From Acidovorax sp. FHTAMBA (GTDB lineage: Bacteria > Pseudomonadota > Gammaproteobacteria > Burkholderiales > Burkholderiaceae_C), in assembly GCF_038958875.1 (NCBI RefSeq), contig NZ_CP152407.1:751501-815500 (forward strand): DNA of 64,000 nucleotides, in the 5' to 3' direction. This document shows positions 18,421-26,267 of the stretch, piece after piece (the first letter of the stretch is position 1; each line of letters begins with the position of its first letter). A program made the position numbers and the translations under genes. The notes beneath the pieces were generated by a model. It did no database searches, was not told the DNA's origin, and saw only the letters and a list, made by a program, of their open reading frames with translations.

Positions 18421-19034
18421 ATCGGGCCATGGCGTCCATCCCTGCTTCGGTTTCCGTACCCGTGCCCGCGCCTGTGTCTGCATCAGCAAAGCACGTGCCG
18501 GGGTTCAGTGCGCCCGCCGTGGGGTTCGAGCAGCCCTTTGCCATGCTGGAAGCCTGCCATGAACGCGTCCAGCGCACGCTGGGCCTGCTGGGCCGGTTGC
18601 GCACCCACGTGCGCGAGCACGGTGCCGATGACGACGCCCGGCAGGCCGCGCGCGATGTGCTGCGGTACTTCGACATTGCGGCGCCACTGCACCACCAGGA
18701 CGAGGAGCTGCATGTGTTTCCGCTGCTTCTGGCCCAGGCACCGCCCGATGTTCGCGCCCTTGTGCAGCAACTGCAGCAAGACCATGTTGCGATGACGACC
18801 GACTGGGCGGCGGCCCGTGGGTGCCTGCAGGCCCTTGCCGACGGGGCTGCCTGCGCCTTCAGCGCTGACGACGAGGCCGCCCTCGACCGGTTTGCCGGGC
18901 GTTACGGCGCGCACATTGCCGCCGAAGAGGGACTGGCCTACCCCACTGCTGGCGCACTGCTGGCCCCGCAGGCCCTCGCCGCCATGGGGCAGGAGATGGC
19001 CGCCCGGCGTGGGGCTGTGTCGGTATCAAAATGA
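18417..19034 (+). CDS. hemerythrin-like HHE domain protein
   Basis: The 205-residue protein carries a hemerythrin-type four-helix domain that binds a non-haem di-iron centre. Candidate ligands are spread in the usual way: MLEACHERVQRTL, IAAPLHHQDEELHVFP, LQQDHVAMTTDWA and YGAHIAAEEGLAYP. Such proteins sense or scavenge O2 or NO, or protect iron-sulfur enzymes, which fits the nitrate-respiration block. The start is taken as the GTG overlapping the upstream stop (GTGA); an ATG 12 bp downstream is equally possible. The N-terminal 30 residues are Val/Pro/Ser-rich and look disordered. The last codons and stop fall inside a copy of the 60-bp repeat. Confidence 0.85.
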   Translation: MNRAMASIPASVSVPVPAPVSASAKHVPGFSAPAVGFEQPFAMLEACHERVQRTLGLLGRLRTHVREHGADDDARQAARDVLRYFDIAAPLHHQDEELHVFPLLLAQAPPDVRALVQQLQQDHVAMTTDWAAARGCLQALADGAACAFSADDEAALDRFAGRYGAHIAAEEGLAYPTAGALLAPQALAAMGQEMAARRGAVSVSK

Positions 19035-19088
19035 TAGCTGTTGGCGCTTTGCTGATAAGCGCTAGAGGCCAATTTGGCTTGAAATTCT
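19026..19088 (+). repeat. 60-bp hairpin repeat, copy 2
   Basis: The copy reads ATAGCTGTTGGCGCTTTG then ATAAGCGCTAGAGGCC and AATTTGGCTTGAAATTC, in the reference orientation. It overlaps the final codons and stop of the hemerythrin gene, so the gene now ends within the repeat. Confidence 0.85.
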
Positions 19089-19220
19089 CAGCCACTGCCC
19101 GGTACCGCTGACCCTGCTGTTCGGCGATGCCCGGCATGCCATCCGGGCAGCACGGCGGGGGCTTCACTGCAGGGCGCGCGCGCCATACTCGGCGGCTTGC
19201 CAGCTTCGCCTTGCCTTGCC

Positions 19221-20306
19221 GTGTTCCGTATTCGCCCGTCCTTTGTCATTCGCACCCTGGCCACCCTGGCGCTGGCCTGGGGTGCCGCAGCACTGTGTGA
19301 GGCGCTGCACACGCCTTTGCCCTGGATGATCGGGCCCCTGCTGGCCACGTCGGTCGTGTCGATCGTGGGCGGCCCCACGGAAAGCTGGGGCCCGTTGCGC
19401 AACGCGGGGCAGTGGACCATCGGCGCAGCACTCGGCCTGTATTTCACGCCGGAGGTGGTCGTGCTGATTGGCGGCTTGTGGTGGGGCATTGTGCTGGGCA
19501 TCGTGTGGGCGCTGTTCCTGGGCTGGCTTTTCGGGGCATGGCTGTACCGGGTGCACGCGCCGCGCATGCACGGCGTGCCCGCCCCCATGCTGCGCGCCAC
19601 CAGCTACTTTGCGGGGGCCATTGGTGCCGCGTCGGAGATGACGCTGCTCTCCGAGCGCGAGAACGCCCGCACCGACCTGGTCGCCGCCAGCCACAGCCTG
19701 CGCCTGCTCATCGTCACGGTGACGATTCCGTTTGCGCTGCAGTTCAGTGGACTGCACGGCCTCGATATCCTGCCGCCCACGCTGCGGGTGGTGAACGGGC
19801 CCGGGCTGGCGCTGATGGCGGTACTGACCGGTGCCGGGGCGTTGCTGATGGACCGGCTGGGCCGCGCCAACCCCTGGTTCATGGGTGCGATGCTGGTGTC
19901 CATGGGCCTCACCATGGCGGGCCTGAGCCTGTCGGCGGTGCCCCAGGGGCTGGTCAATGCGGCCCAGCTCGTGATCGGGGTGAGCCTGGGCGTGCGCTTT
20001 CGCAGGGATTTCCTGCGCACCGCGCCCCGCTGGCTGGCCACGGTGGCCGTGGGCACCCTGGCGCTCATGGCGGTGTGCGCACTGTTTGCCGGGGCGCTGG
20101 CATGGGCCACCGGGCTGCCCTGGGTGACGTTGCTGCTGGGCACCTCGCCGGGCGGCATCACCGAGATGGCCATCACCGCCAAGGTGCTGCAGCTGGGTGT
20201 GCCGGTGGTCACGGCGTTCCAGGTGTGCCGGCTGATTGCGGTGCTGATGCTGGTGGACCCGCTGTACCGGCGGATCTATCCAAGGGACGAAAAAAAGGCA
20301 CCTTGA
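19221..20306 (+). CDS. AbrB family membrane protein (PF05145-type)
   Basis: This is a 361-residue integral membrane protein made of two similar halves with about ten hydrophobic segments. Each half carries the family pattern: PWMIGPLLATSVVS in the first and NPWFMGAMLVSMGLT in the second, followed by conserved Gly-rich segments such as LLGTSPGGITEMAITAKVL. The family has been called AbrB or ammonia-monooxygenase-like; its transport role is poorly defined. The GTG start was preferred because it directly precedes the charged FRIRPSF segment; a TTG 24 bp upstream is an alternative. No strong ribosome site is visible for either. Confidence 0.85.
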   Translation: MFRIRPSFVIRTLATLALAWGAAALCEALHTPLPWMIGPLLATSVVSIVGGPTESWGPLRNAGQWTIGAALGLYFTPEVVVLIGGLWWGIVLGIVWALFLGWLFGAWLYRVHAPRMHGVPAPMLRATSYFAGAIGAASEMTLLSERENARTDLVAASHSLRLLIVTVTIPFALQFSGLHGLDILPPTLRVVNGPGLALMAVLTGAGALLMDRLGRANPWFMGAMLVSMGLTMAGLSLSAVPQGLVNAAQLVIGVSLGVRFRRDFLRTAPRWLATVAVGTLALMAVCALFAGALAWATGLPWVTLLLGTSPGGITEMAITAKVLQLGVPVVTAFQVCRLIAVLMLVDPLYRRIYPRDEKKAP

Positions 20307-20321
20307 AGCGTGTGAGAAGAG

Positions 20322-20466
20322 GAGCCGCGCGGCAAAACTGGCACGCCCCAACGCCAGGGACCCTGGCAAGGGCCGCCCCGCAGCGAGGGCGTCGTCCCCC
20401 TGCCCGCGCAGCGCAGCGTAGCAAGAGCGGGGGAAAGCCGCGAAGCGGCTCAGGGGGGTGTCGCTG
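20322..20466. repeat. gene-end GC-rich repeat, copy 1
   Basis: This stretch between converging genes contains AACTGGCACGCCCCAACG, GGGCCGCCCCGCAGCGAGG, CAGCGCAGCGTAGCAAGAGC and GAAAGCCGCGAAGCGGCTC. Related sequence occurs after the FAH-family and HipO-like genes in this window. It contains several small stem-loops (for example GCCGC-GAA-GCGGC) and no coding sequence, and may act as a bidirectional transcription end. Confidence 0.6.
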
Positions 20467-20766
20467 TTAATGCACCACGACCGGGTTCTGCGCCAGCCCG
20501 GCATAGCGGTCCAGCGCATCTTCCACTTCTTCCTGCGTCGGCGTGTCGCGCTGCCAGGCCAGGATCTGTTCCTGGAACATCTCGGCCCAGGATCCGTCCA
20601 GGTAGACCTCCTTGCCGGAGCGCTTGTCCACGATTTCAAAGCCATGGCGCGCAAGCTGGGGAGCGGCGGGTGCGGTGTCGTTGAGCACCGGGGTGCTCTT
20701 TTTCTCCACGGCGTCAGGCAGCATATGGACCACCACGAAGGATTCTGAGTCGTAGAGCATGTGCAT
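20467..20766 (-). CDS. DUF3567 family protein
   Basis: This 99-residue soluble protein starts MHMLYDSESFVVVHM and matches the DUF3567 family, which is common in Burkholderiales and has no assigned function. Further family features are HGFEIVDKRSGKEVYLDG (about residues 46-63) and AEMFQEQILAWQ. The ATG was chosen because AAGGGGAA lies about 7 nt upstream; a longer in-frame version lacks a site. It is transcribed alone and faces the AbrB-type gene across a GC-rich repeat. Confidence 0.85.
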   Translation of the reverse strand: MHMLYDSESFVVVHMLPDAVEKKSTPVLNDTAPAAPQLARHGFEIVDKRSGKEVYLDGSWAEMFQEQILAWQRDTPTQEEVEDALDRYAGLAQNPVVVH

Positions 20767-21231
20767 CGTGTTCCCCTTGTCGATATAGATGTCAGATGAC
20801 AGCGGGTGGGCAGAGTTCAAGGGCCTTAGAACCTGTTCAAAGTCTTTTTGGAGATTGCATTGGAGTGCAATCGGGATGAGTGGAAGCTTCGGATGCGCCG
20901 CATGGGCTCGTGCCCATGCAAGCAGCCGGGGCGTTCAATCGCCCGATTTCACTCCAACCCTTCGGGCAAGTGCCTTGCCGGGCGGTCTGCGGCGTTGCGG
21001 CGCTTGCCAATAGCCGGGCTATTGGCGGCTCACCGCGCCTTGCATCCCATCCCGGTAAGGTACTTGTGCAACTCCAAAAAGACTTTGAACAGGTTCTTAG
21101 GTAAACCACGGCTTTTGTCCCCTGCTGCGATGCAGTATTTCATGAAAAACGGGGCACGCCGGGTTCGCGGGGCTTTTTTGCCCGGATGGCGTCTGGGCGC
21201 AACACCCCGTGCATGGCAAGCGGGCGCGTGG
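20767..21231. other. intergenic region holding a MITE-like element
   Basis: This gap lies between two minus-strand genes. It contains the DUF3567 promoter region, a 268-bp element with terminal inverted repeats, and about 135 bp before the DUF3108 stop in which a short GGGC-T6-GCCC hairpin lies near position 21178. I see no credible coding sequence. Confidence 0.6.
20829..21096. mobile_element. MITE-like element, 268 bp, 25-bp perfect terminal inverted repeats
   Basis: The ends (20829-20853 and 21072-21096) are exact reverse complements over 25 bases, beginning GAACCTGTTCAAAGTCTTTT. Flanking TTA triplets on both sides (20826-20828, 21097-21099) look like a 3-bp target duplication. The interior is GC-rich, has no transposase-sized reading frame and contains palindromic stretches such as AATAGCCGGGCTATT. 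This is the layout of a non-autonomous element mobilised in trans by a transposase encoded elsewhere. Which transposase family is involved cannot be told from this sequence. Confidence 0.75.
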
Positions 21232-22413
21232 TCAGGGCGGGCTGCTGGAGCGCAGCTGCAAGTCGGCGTAGTCCCCATTGGCCTGGGTCAGCCGGATGCG
21301 CACCGGCAGGTAGCCCAGCGCGGGGGCCACCCACAATTCGGCTTTCTGGTCATAGTCCTTGCGGGGCAGGCGCTGCAGCTTGAGGGTGGGTGTGGTGCCC
21401 ACGGGCAGTTCGAGGGTTTCGGGCCCTTCGATGGTGAAGGTCCAGCGGTCGGCGCTGCGTGCGCTCACGGTGTTGAGCGTGATCCGCGTGCCGGGCACGA
21501 AGCGGCCCGGATCGGCGGCGAGCAGGGCGCCCAGCTGGATGAAGACGCTCAGGCGGTCCTGCACGCCCGGCGCGGCCGGGGCCTCTGGCGTGTTGGCACT
21601 GAAGGTGACGCGGCCCTTGGTGTAGTCGAAGTGCGCCGCCTGCTCGCTGCGCGCCCGGTCCGAGAACCGCTCCGGCAGCAGCCCCTGCGCGGTGACGGCG
21701 CCCGCGCTGCGCTGGGCCCGGGTGCCGACCAGAAACGCGCTGATCTCCTGCCGCGCCTCGTAACGGCTCCCGTCGTGCTGCCACAGCAGCTCGGCGCGCG
21801 CGCTGTAGGCAAATTTCTTGGCCTGCCCGTTCACGTCAAACGCCAGCCGGGTGGAGGGGGGCAGCCGCACCGGCGGGGGCGCTGTGCTGGCGGGCGTGCC
21901 CGCGCCAGCCCCCGGGGCGGCTATGTCCACCCCTGCGGCGGGTTCTGCGGGTTCGGGCACCGAAGCGGGCGCGCCCGGCGCTGATGCGGCAGGCGCGGGC
22001 GCAGTGGCCACCGGCTCTGCCTGGGCCACCGGTGAGACATCACCGTCATGCGTCGCGCGTTCCACAGGGCTGGCGCCTGCAGCATCCGGCTCCGACGGGG
22101 ATTCGGGCAGAGCGGGCGCTGCAGGGGAGGGCGCCTCGGCGGCGGTTTGCTGCGGCGTGGGGCGTGCGGGTGGCCGGGGGCGCGGGGCGGGCCGCGGCTT
22201 GGCAGCAACCGGTGCAGGCGCCACGGCAGCCACAGCGGCAACTGCGGCCACCGGTGCCGCGGGGGGCGGCGGCAGGGCGATGCTGCGGGTGCTGAACACC
22301 TTGCCAGCGGTGGGGGCCGGGCTGGTGTCCCACGCCAGCGGGATGCCGCCCAGCACCAGCCAGTGCAGCGCCAGCACCAGCGCGGTGATGGTCAGGAGGG
22401 CGCGGCGCGGCAT
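21232..22413 (-). CDS. DUF3108 domain protein with Pro/Ala-rich linker
   Basis: The 393-residue product has an N-terminal membrane anchor or uncleaved signal (about residues 4-24), a TonB-like Ala/Pro-rich region (about 40-185, with PRPAPRPRPPARPTP), and a C-terminal beta-rich DUF3108 domain (about 190-393, from LAFDVNGQAKKFAYSARAELLW). The family is periplasmic or envelope-associated and uncharacterised. The ATG (MPRRALLTIT) lies 23 bp after the IclR-type gene stop, so the two may be co-transcribed. A much longer upstream reading would overlap that gene and was not used. Confidence 0.8.
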   Translation of the reverse strand: MPRRALLTITALVLALHWLVLGGIPLAWDTSPAPTAGKVFSTRSIALPPPPAAPVAAVAAVAAVAPAPVAAKPRPAPRPRPPARPTPQQTAAEAPSPAAPALPESPSEPDAAGASPVERATHDGDVSPVAQAEPVATAPAPAASAPGAPASVPEPAEPAAGVDIAAPGAGAGTPASTAPPPVRLPPSTRLAFDVNGQAKKFAYSARAELLWQHDGSRYEARQEISAFLVGTRAQRSAGAVTAQGLLPERFSDRARSEQAAHFDYTKGRVTFSANTPEAPAAPGVQDRLSVFIQLGALLAADPGRFVPGTRITLNTVSARSADRWTFTIEGPETLELPVGTTPTLKLQRLPRKDYDQKAELWVAPALGYLPVRIRLTQANGDYADLQLRSSSPP

Positions 22414-22436
22414 CGGCCTGCGTGCCAGGGGCGTGG

Positions 22437-23219
22437 TCAGGCGCTGCCCGCGCCCAGGTCGCTGGACAGCCGGGCGGCGGCCGCACGCAGCGGGGCGTCG
22501 ATGGCGCCGCCCCATTCGGGGTCGAAGGTGGCAATCGAGCCGAGGGTGGTGATCCCCAGCTCCAGGTGCCCGTCTGAATCAAATACCGGCGCGCAAAACG
22601 CCACGATGCCAGGCAGCAAGGTATCCACCACCCGCGCGGCCCCCCGTTTGCGCACCTCGTCCAGCAGCGCGTGCACCTCGGCCATGGTGGCGGGCAGGTC
22701 GGTGCGGCGCATCTTCACGGCGCGGGCCAGTTCCTCCTTGAGCAGCGGGGCCACCACGTCAGGCGACATGAAAGCCGCAAAACAGCGGCCGGTGGCTGAC
22801 GACAGCAGCGGCATCACGTCGCCCAGGCGCAGGTTGGCGGTGACGGCCTGGGGCGACTCCTCCCAGTGCACGATGGTGGGGCCATGGTTGCCCCACACGG
22901 CCAGCGCCAGCGTGTGGCCGATGCTCTCCATCAGCTCGGGCATGCGCTCGCGCGCAAGGCGCACGGCGTCCAGTCGCGCCAGCGAGGCCAGCCCCAGCTT
23001 GAGCGCGGCGGGCCCCAGGTCGTAGCGCGCGGTGCGGGGGTCCTGCGTGACCAGGCCCAGGCGCTGAAAACTCACCAGATACCGGTGCGCCTTGGCCGCG
23101 CTCATGCCGGCCGAAGCCGCCAAATCCCTGAGCATCAAGGGCCCGCGCGAGCGCGTCAGCCCTTCCAGCAGGGCAAACCCCACCTCCACCGACTGAATTC
23201 CTGCACGTTCTTTGTCCAT
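22437..23219 (-). CDS. IclR family transcriptional regulator
   Basis: This 260-residue regulator has an N-terminal winged helix (QSVEVGFALLEGLT ... LRDLAASAGMSAAKAHRYLVSFQRLGLV, about residues 8-62) and an IclR-type effector domain (about 75-255) with the conserved ATGRCFAAFM and LELGITTLG patterns. It is divergent from the fumarylacetoacetate-hydrolase-family gene, 112 bp away, and most likely controls it in response to a catabolic intermediate. The ATG was chosen over a GTG two codons upstream; neither has a strong ribosome site. The downstream DUF3108 gene may be in the same transcript. Confidence 0.9.
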   Translation of the reverse strand: MDKERAGIQSVEVGFALLEGLTRSRGPLMLRDLAASAGMSAAKAHRYLVSFQRLGLVTQDPRTARYDLGPAALKLGLASLARLDAVRLARERMPELMESIGHTLALAVWGNHGPTIVHWEESPQAVTANLRLGDVMPLLSSATGRCFAAFMSPDVVAPLLKEELARAVKMRRTDLPATMAEVHALLDEVRKRGAARVVDTLLPGIVAFCAPVFDSDGHLELGITTLGSIATFDPEWGGAIDAPLRAAAARLSSDLGAGSA

Positions 23220-23331
23220 GTGCACTAAAATTTAAGAGTTTTGTTTAGTTAAATCAATTTACCCAAGCGTAATTAGTGCTGGGTGATGCCCCCAATCCCT
23301 CAAATCCCTTGAGACCGAAGGTTCTGCCACC
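23220..23331. promoter_or_regulatory. divergent promoter region iclR-like / FAH-family gene
   Basis: The first half of this 112-bp gap is strikingly AT-rich for the region and holds an ATTTAA ... TTAAAT inverted pair (23230-23254) that could be an IclR-type operator overlapping both promoters. No exact consensus could be assigned. Confidence 0.4.
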
Positions 23332-24339
23332 ATGAAACTTGCTACCTACAAAGACGGCTCGCGCGACGGCCAGCTGGTTGTCGTCTCCCGCGACCTGGGC
23401 ACGGCCCATTATGCGACCGGCATTGCCAGCAAGATGCAGCAGGTGCTGGACGACTGGGGCTTCATCTCGCCCCAGCTGCAGGACCTGTATGACCAGCTCA
23501 ACAGCGGCCGCGCGCGCCACGCGTTCCCCTTCGACCCGGCCCAGTGCATGGCCCCGCTGCCGCGCGCCTACCAGTGGGCCGACGGCTCGGCCTACATCAA
23601 CCATGTGGAGCTGGTGCGCAAGGCGCGCAACTCCGAGGTGCCCGAAAGCTTCTATACCGACCCGCTGATGTACCAGGGCGGCAGCGATGATTTCATCGGC
23701 CCCTGCGACGACGTGGTGGTGCCCAGCGAAGCCATGGGCATCGACTTCGAGGCCGAAATTGCCGTGGTGACCGGCGACGTGAAGATGGGCGCCACGCCAG
23801 AGCAGGCGCTGGACGGCATCCGCCTGGTGATGATTGCCAACGACGTGAGCCTGCGCAACCTCATCCCTGCGGAGCTGGCCAAAGGTTTTGGCTTCTTCCA
23901 GAGCAAGCCCGCAACCGCCTTCAGCCCAGTGGCCGTCACACTGGACGAGCTGGGCGACGCCTGGGACCACGGCCGCCTGCACCTCACCGTGCAATCCACC
24001 TGGAACGGCCGCAAGGTGGGCATGTGCGACGCCGGTCCCGAGATGACCTTCCACTTCGGCCAGCTCATTGCCCACGTCGCCAAGACGCGCAATGTGCGCG
24101 CCGGCTCCATCATCGGCAGCGGCACCGTGAGCAACAAGGGCGTGACGGACGCCAACGGCCGCACCGAATGGCCCAAGGGCTACAGCTGCATTGCCGAAAA
24201 GCGCTGCATCGAAACCATCCAGGACGGCAAGCCGAGCACCGAGTTCATGAAGTTCGGCGACACCATCCGCATCGAGGTCAAGGGCAAGGACGGCGCCAGC
24301 ATCTTTGGTGCCATTGACCAAGGCATCGCAGCCCCCTGA
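23332..24339 (+). CDS. fumarylacetoacetate hydrolase family protein
   Basis: The 335-residue protein belongs to the FAH superfamily, which cleaves C-C bonds in or decarboxylates fumarylacetoacetate-like intermediates of aromatic degradation. The metal-binding region is visible as MGIDFEAEIAVVTGD near residue 140, followed by MIANDVSLRN and the C-terminal SIIGSGTVSNKG. An N-terminal domain of about 80 residues is present, as in full FAH-like hydrolases. Divergent position to an IclR regulator and a TctC-like binding gene downstream suggest inducible catabolism of an aromatic or organic acid. The substrate is unknown. The ATG follows AAGGTTCTGCCACC. Confidence 0.88.
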   Translation: MKLATYKDGSRDGQLVVVSRDLGTAHYATGIASKMQQVLDDWGFISPQLQDLYDQLNSGRARHAFPFDPAQCMAPLPRAYQWADGSAYINHVELVRKARNSEVPESFYTDPLMYQGGSDDFIGPCDDVVVPSEAMGIDFEAEIAVVTGDVKMGATPEQALDGIRLVMIANDVSLRNLIPAELAKGFGFFQSKPATAFSPVAVTLDELGDAWDHGRLHLTVQSTWNGRKVGMCDAGPEMTFHFGQLIAHVAKTRNVRAGSIIGSGTVSNKGVTDANGRTEWPKGYSCIAEKRCIETIQDGKPSTEFMKFGDTIRIEVKGKDGASIFGAIDQGIAAP

Positions 24340-24420
24340 GCCGCCTTCGGCGTCATCCCCCTCAGGGGGACGCCACCCGTGGCCTGGCGGAGCCAGTTCC
24401 ACGGTGGCGCTGGCCTTGGC
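24336..24420. repeat. gene-end GC-rich repeat, copy 2
   Basis: Starting at the stop of the FAH-family gene, the sequence CCCCTGAGCCGCCTTCGGCG and CCCCCTCAGGGGGAC forms stem-loops (CCCCCT with AGGGGG) and resembles the repeats near 20400 and 37300. It probably marks the transcription end. Confidence 0.5.
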
Positions 24421-24464
24421 ACGCGCCGGTTTCCATCGACGCGCGCAAGGGTGACCAGACGAAC

Positions 24465-24530
24465 AAGCAAAAAATGGCTACAGCGCTTTCTGGATAAGCG
24501 CTAACAGCTATCAATTTAGTAGTATTTTCA
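24465..24530 (-). repeat. 60-bp hairpin repeat, copy 3
   Basis: The reverse-orientation copy reads AAAATGGCTACAGCGCTTTC, GGATAAGCGCTAACAGCTAT and ends CAATTTAGTAGTATTTTC. It ends just before the ribosome site of the TctC-like gene. Confidence 0.85.
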
Positions 24531-24544
24531 AGGAGACAACTTTC

Positions 24545-25522
24545 ATGCAACGCCGCACCCTCTTGTCCGCCCTGGCCGCCGCAGGCGCCACCACCGCAGC
24601 ACCCTGGGCCGCTGCTCAATCCACCTGGCCCGACCAACCCCTGCGCTGGGTTGTGCCGTACCCTGCCGGTGGCGGTACCGACGTGCTGGCCCGCACCGTG
24701 GCCGAGGCCATGCGCCAGACGCTGGGCCAGCAGATCGTGGTGGACAACCGCCCCGGCGCCTCCACCAACATCGGCGGCCAGGCCGTGGCCACGGCCAAGC
24801 CCGACGGCAACACCTTCATGTCGGCCGACAACGCCATCCTGGCCTACAACGAGCACCTGTTCACCAAGCTGCCGTTCAATCCTGAAAAGGACTTCACCTA
24901 CGTGGGTGGCATCAGCCGCTTTCCGCTGGCGCTGGTGGTGCACCCATCGTTTGAAGCCAGGACGGTGAAGGAATTTCTGGCCTATGCCCGCGCCAACCCC
25001 GGCAAGCTCAACTACGCATCGCCCGGCAACGGCTCGCCGCACCACCTGGCGATGGAGATGTTCAAGAACCGCACCAAGACCTTCCTCACGCACATCCCCT
25101 ACCGCGGTGCAGCGCCCGCCATGCAGGACGTGATGGGCGGCCAGGTGCCGTGCATGTTCCTCGACCTGGCGGCCGGCCTGCCCGTGATCCAGTCGGGCAA
25201 GGTGCGTGCCCTGGCCATCGGCTCGTCCAAGCGCGTGGCCGCATTGCCCGACGTGCCCACCCTGGCCGAAGCGGGCGTGCCCGATACCGAAGTGTTCGCC
25301 TTCCAGGGCATCCTCGCGCCCGCCGGTTTGCCCGCCGCGATCACCACGCGTTTGAACGCCGACCTGAACAAGGCCCTGCTCAATCCCGCCGTGGTCAAGC
25401 GCATGAACGACTTCGGCATGGAAGCCCTGCCCGGCACGCCCGAGCAGTTCCGCACCATGGCGCGGGCCGAGTCCAAGCGCTGGGGCGAGATCATCAAGGC
25501 GGCGGGGGTGAAGCTGGATTGA
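24545..25522 (+). CDS. Bug/TctC family extracytoplasmic solute-binding protein
   Basis: This 325-residue periplasmic binding protein of the tripartite tricarboxylate transporter family has an N-terminal signal with a twin-Arg-like MQRRTLLSALAAAGATTAAP and cleavage near AAAQS (about residue 25). Family motifs include PLRWVVPYPAGGGTDVLAR, VVDNRPGASTNIGG and the ligand-binding loop around PGNGSPHHLAMEMF. Such proteins are very numerous in Comamonadaceae and bind carboxylates. No membrane partners (TctAB) are adjacent. Position after the FAH-family gene suggests a shared aromatic or carboxylate pathway. AAGGAGACAAC precedes the ATG. Confidence 0.92.
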   Translation: MQRRTLLSALAAAGATTAAPWAAAQSTWPDQPLRWVVPYPAGGGTDVLARTVAEAMRQTLGQQIVVDNRPGASTNIGGQAVATAKPDGNTFMSADNAILAYNEHLFTKLPFNPEKDFTYVGGISRFPLALVVHPSFEARTVKEFLAYARANPGKLNYASPGNGSPHHLAMEMFKNRTKTFLTHIPYRGAAPAMQDVMGGQVPCMFLDLAAGLPVIQSGKVRALAIGSSKRVAALPDVPTLAEAGVPDTEVFAFQGILAPAGLPAAITTRLNADLNKALLNPAVVKRMNDFGMEALPGTPEQFRTMARAESKRWGEIIKAAGVKLD

Positions 25523-25642
25523 CCCTTTGCGCAGCGGTGCTGCCGCATCTCCCGATGCGGGACGCACCCGGTGGTCTGGCAACGGCAGGTCCACGGGCGC
25601 AGGGGTCAGAAATGCGCCCACTTCGGGCGCCGCCGGCCTGCC

Positions 25643-26056
25643 TTACCCTGGCAGGTGGCACACCGCCTCTACGTTGTTGCCTTCCGGGTCAATGACAAAC
25701 GCGCCGTAGTAGTGCGCGTGGTAGTCGGGCCGCAGGCCCGGGGCCCCGTTGTCCTTGCCCCCGGCGGCGATGGCGGCGGCGTAGAAAGTGTCCACCTGTG
25801 CGCGGCTTTGGGCGCGCCACGCCAGGTGGCAGCCTGCGGTGGCTGGTGGACCACCGTACGGCGAGGGGCCGTCGATGAACCACACATCGGCCTTCTTGCC
25901 ATCCGGCTCGGACGGGTCTGCGTAGGCAAGGCCCAGCATGTTGGCGCCGTAGTTGCCTTCAAAACAAAGGGTGTAACCCAATGGCGCCAGGGCGGCGCTG
26001 TAAAACGCCTTGGCGCGGGCGATGTCGGTCACGCGGAAAGTCATGTGGTCCAGCAT
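25643..26056 (-). CDS. VOC (glyoxalase/dioxygenase fold) family protein
   Basis: This 137-residue protein begins with the vicinal-oxygen-chelate pattern LDHMTFRVTDIARAKAFYSAAL and has HLAWRAQSRAQVDTFYAAAI and the closing FVIDPEGNNVEAVCH, giving His and Glu positions for a metal site. It resembles small glyoxalase-like proteins of unknown substrate. The start (MLDHMTF) follows GGAGGAG at ideal spacing. A LexA-like box lies 46 bp upstream over the likely promoter, which would make the gene damage-inducible if functional. Confidence 0.85.
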   Translation of the reverse strand: MLDHMTFRVTDIARAKAFYSAALAPLGYTLCFEGNYGANMLGLAYADPSEPDGKKADVWFIDGPSPYGGPPATAGCHLAWRAQSRAQVDTFYAAAIAAGGKDNGAPGLRPDYHAHYYGAFVIDPEGNNVEAVCHLPG

Positions 26057-26101
26057 GGGCAGGGGCTCCTCCAAAAAATGGTGTCCCGATTTATACCCGA
26101 A

Positions 26102-26121
26102 TACTGTGTATATAGACAGTA
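26102..26121. promoter_or_regulatory. LexA (SOS) box
   Basis: The sequence TACTGTGTATATAGACAGTA matches the gammaproteobacterial/betaproteobacterial LexA consensus TACTGTATATATATACAGTA at 18 of 20 positions and contains the required CTGT-N8-ACAG. It lies 46 bp upstream of the VOC gene start, next to a TATAAA -10-like hexamer reading toward that gene, and 146 bp upstream of the YqhD-like gene. Either or both could be controlled. Confidence 0.75.
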
Positions 26122-26267
26122 TTTTGAATGGCGCAGTGGCACGGCGGCACCCGTGGGGTTATCGCGCGTGTGACGGGTGCTCCGCGTGGCGGCGCCGCAC
26201 AATCGTTGTTCCCGGCCCGCCAGCGGCAAGCGCCCTGCAGGCAGCCCCCACCAGAAACACTCATCCC

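Noticed and set aside
26010..26267. N-terminal extension of the YqhD-like protein
   Set aside because: The in-frame extension crosses the LexA box and divergent promoter and has no similarity to the family; the ATG at 26268 gives the normal length.
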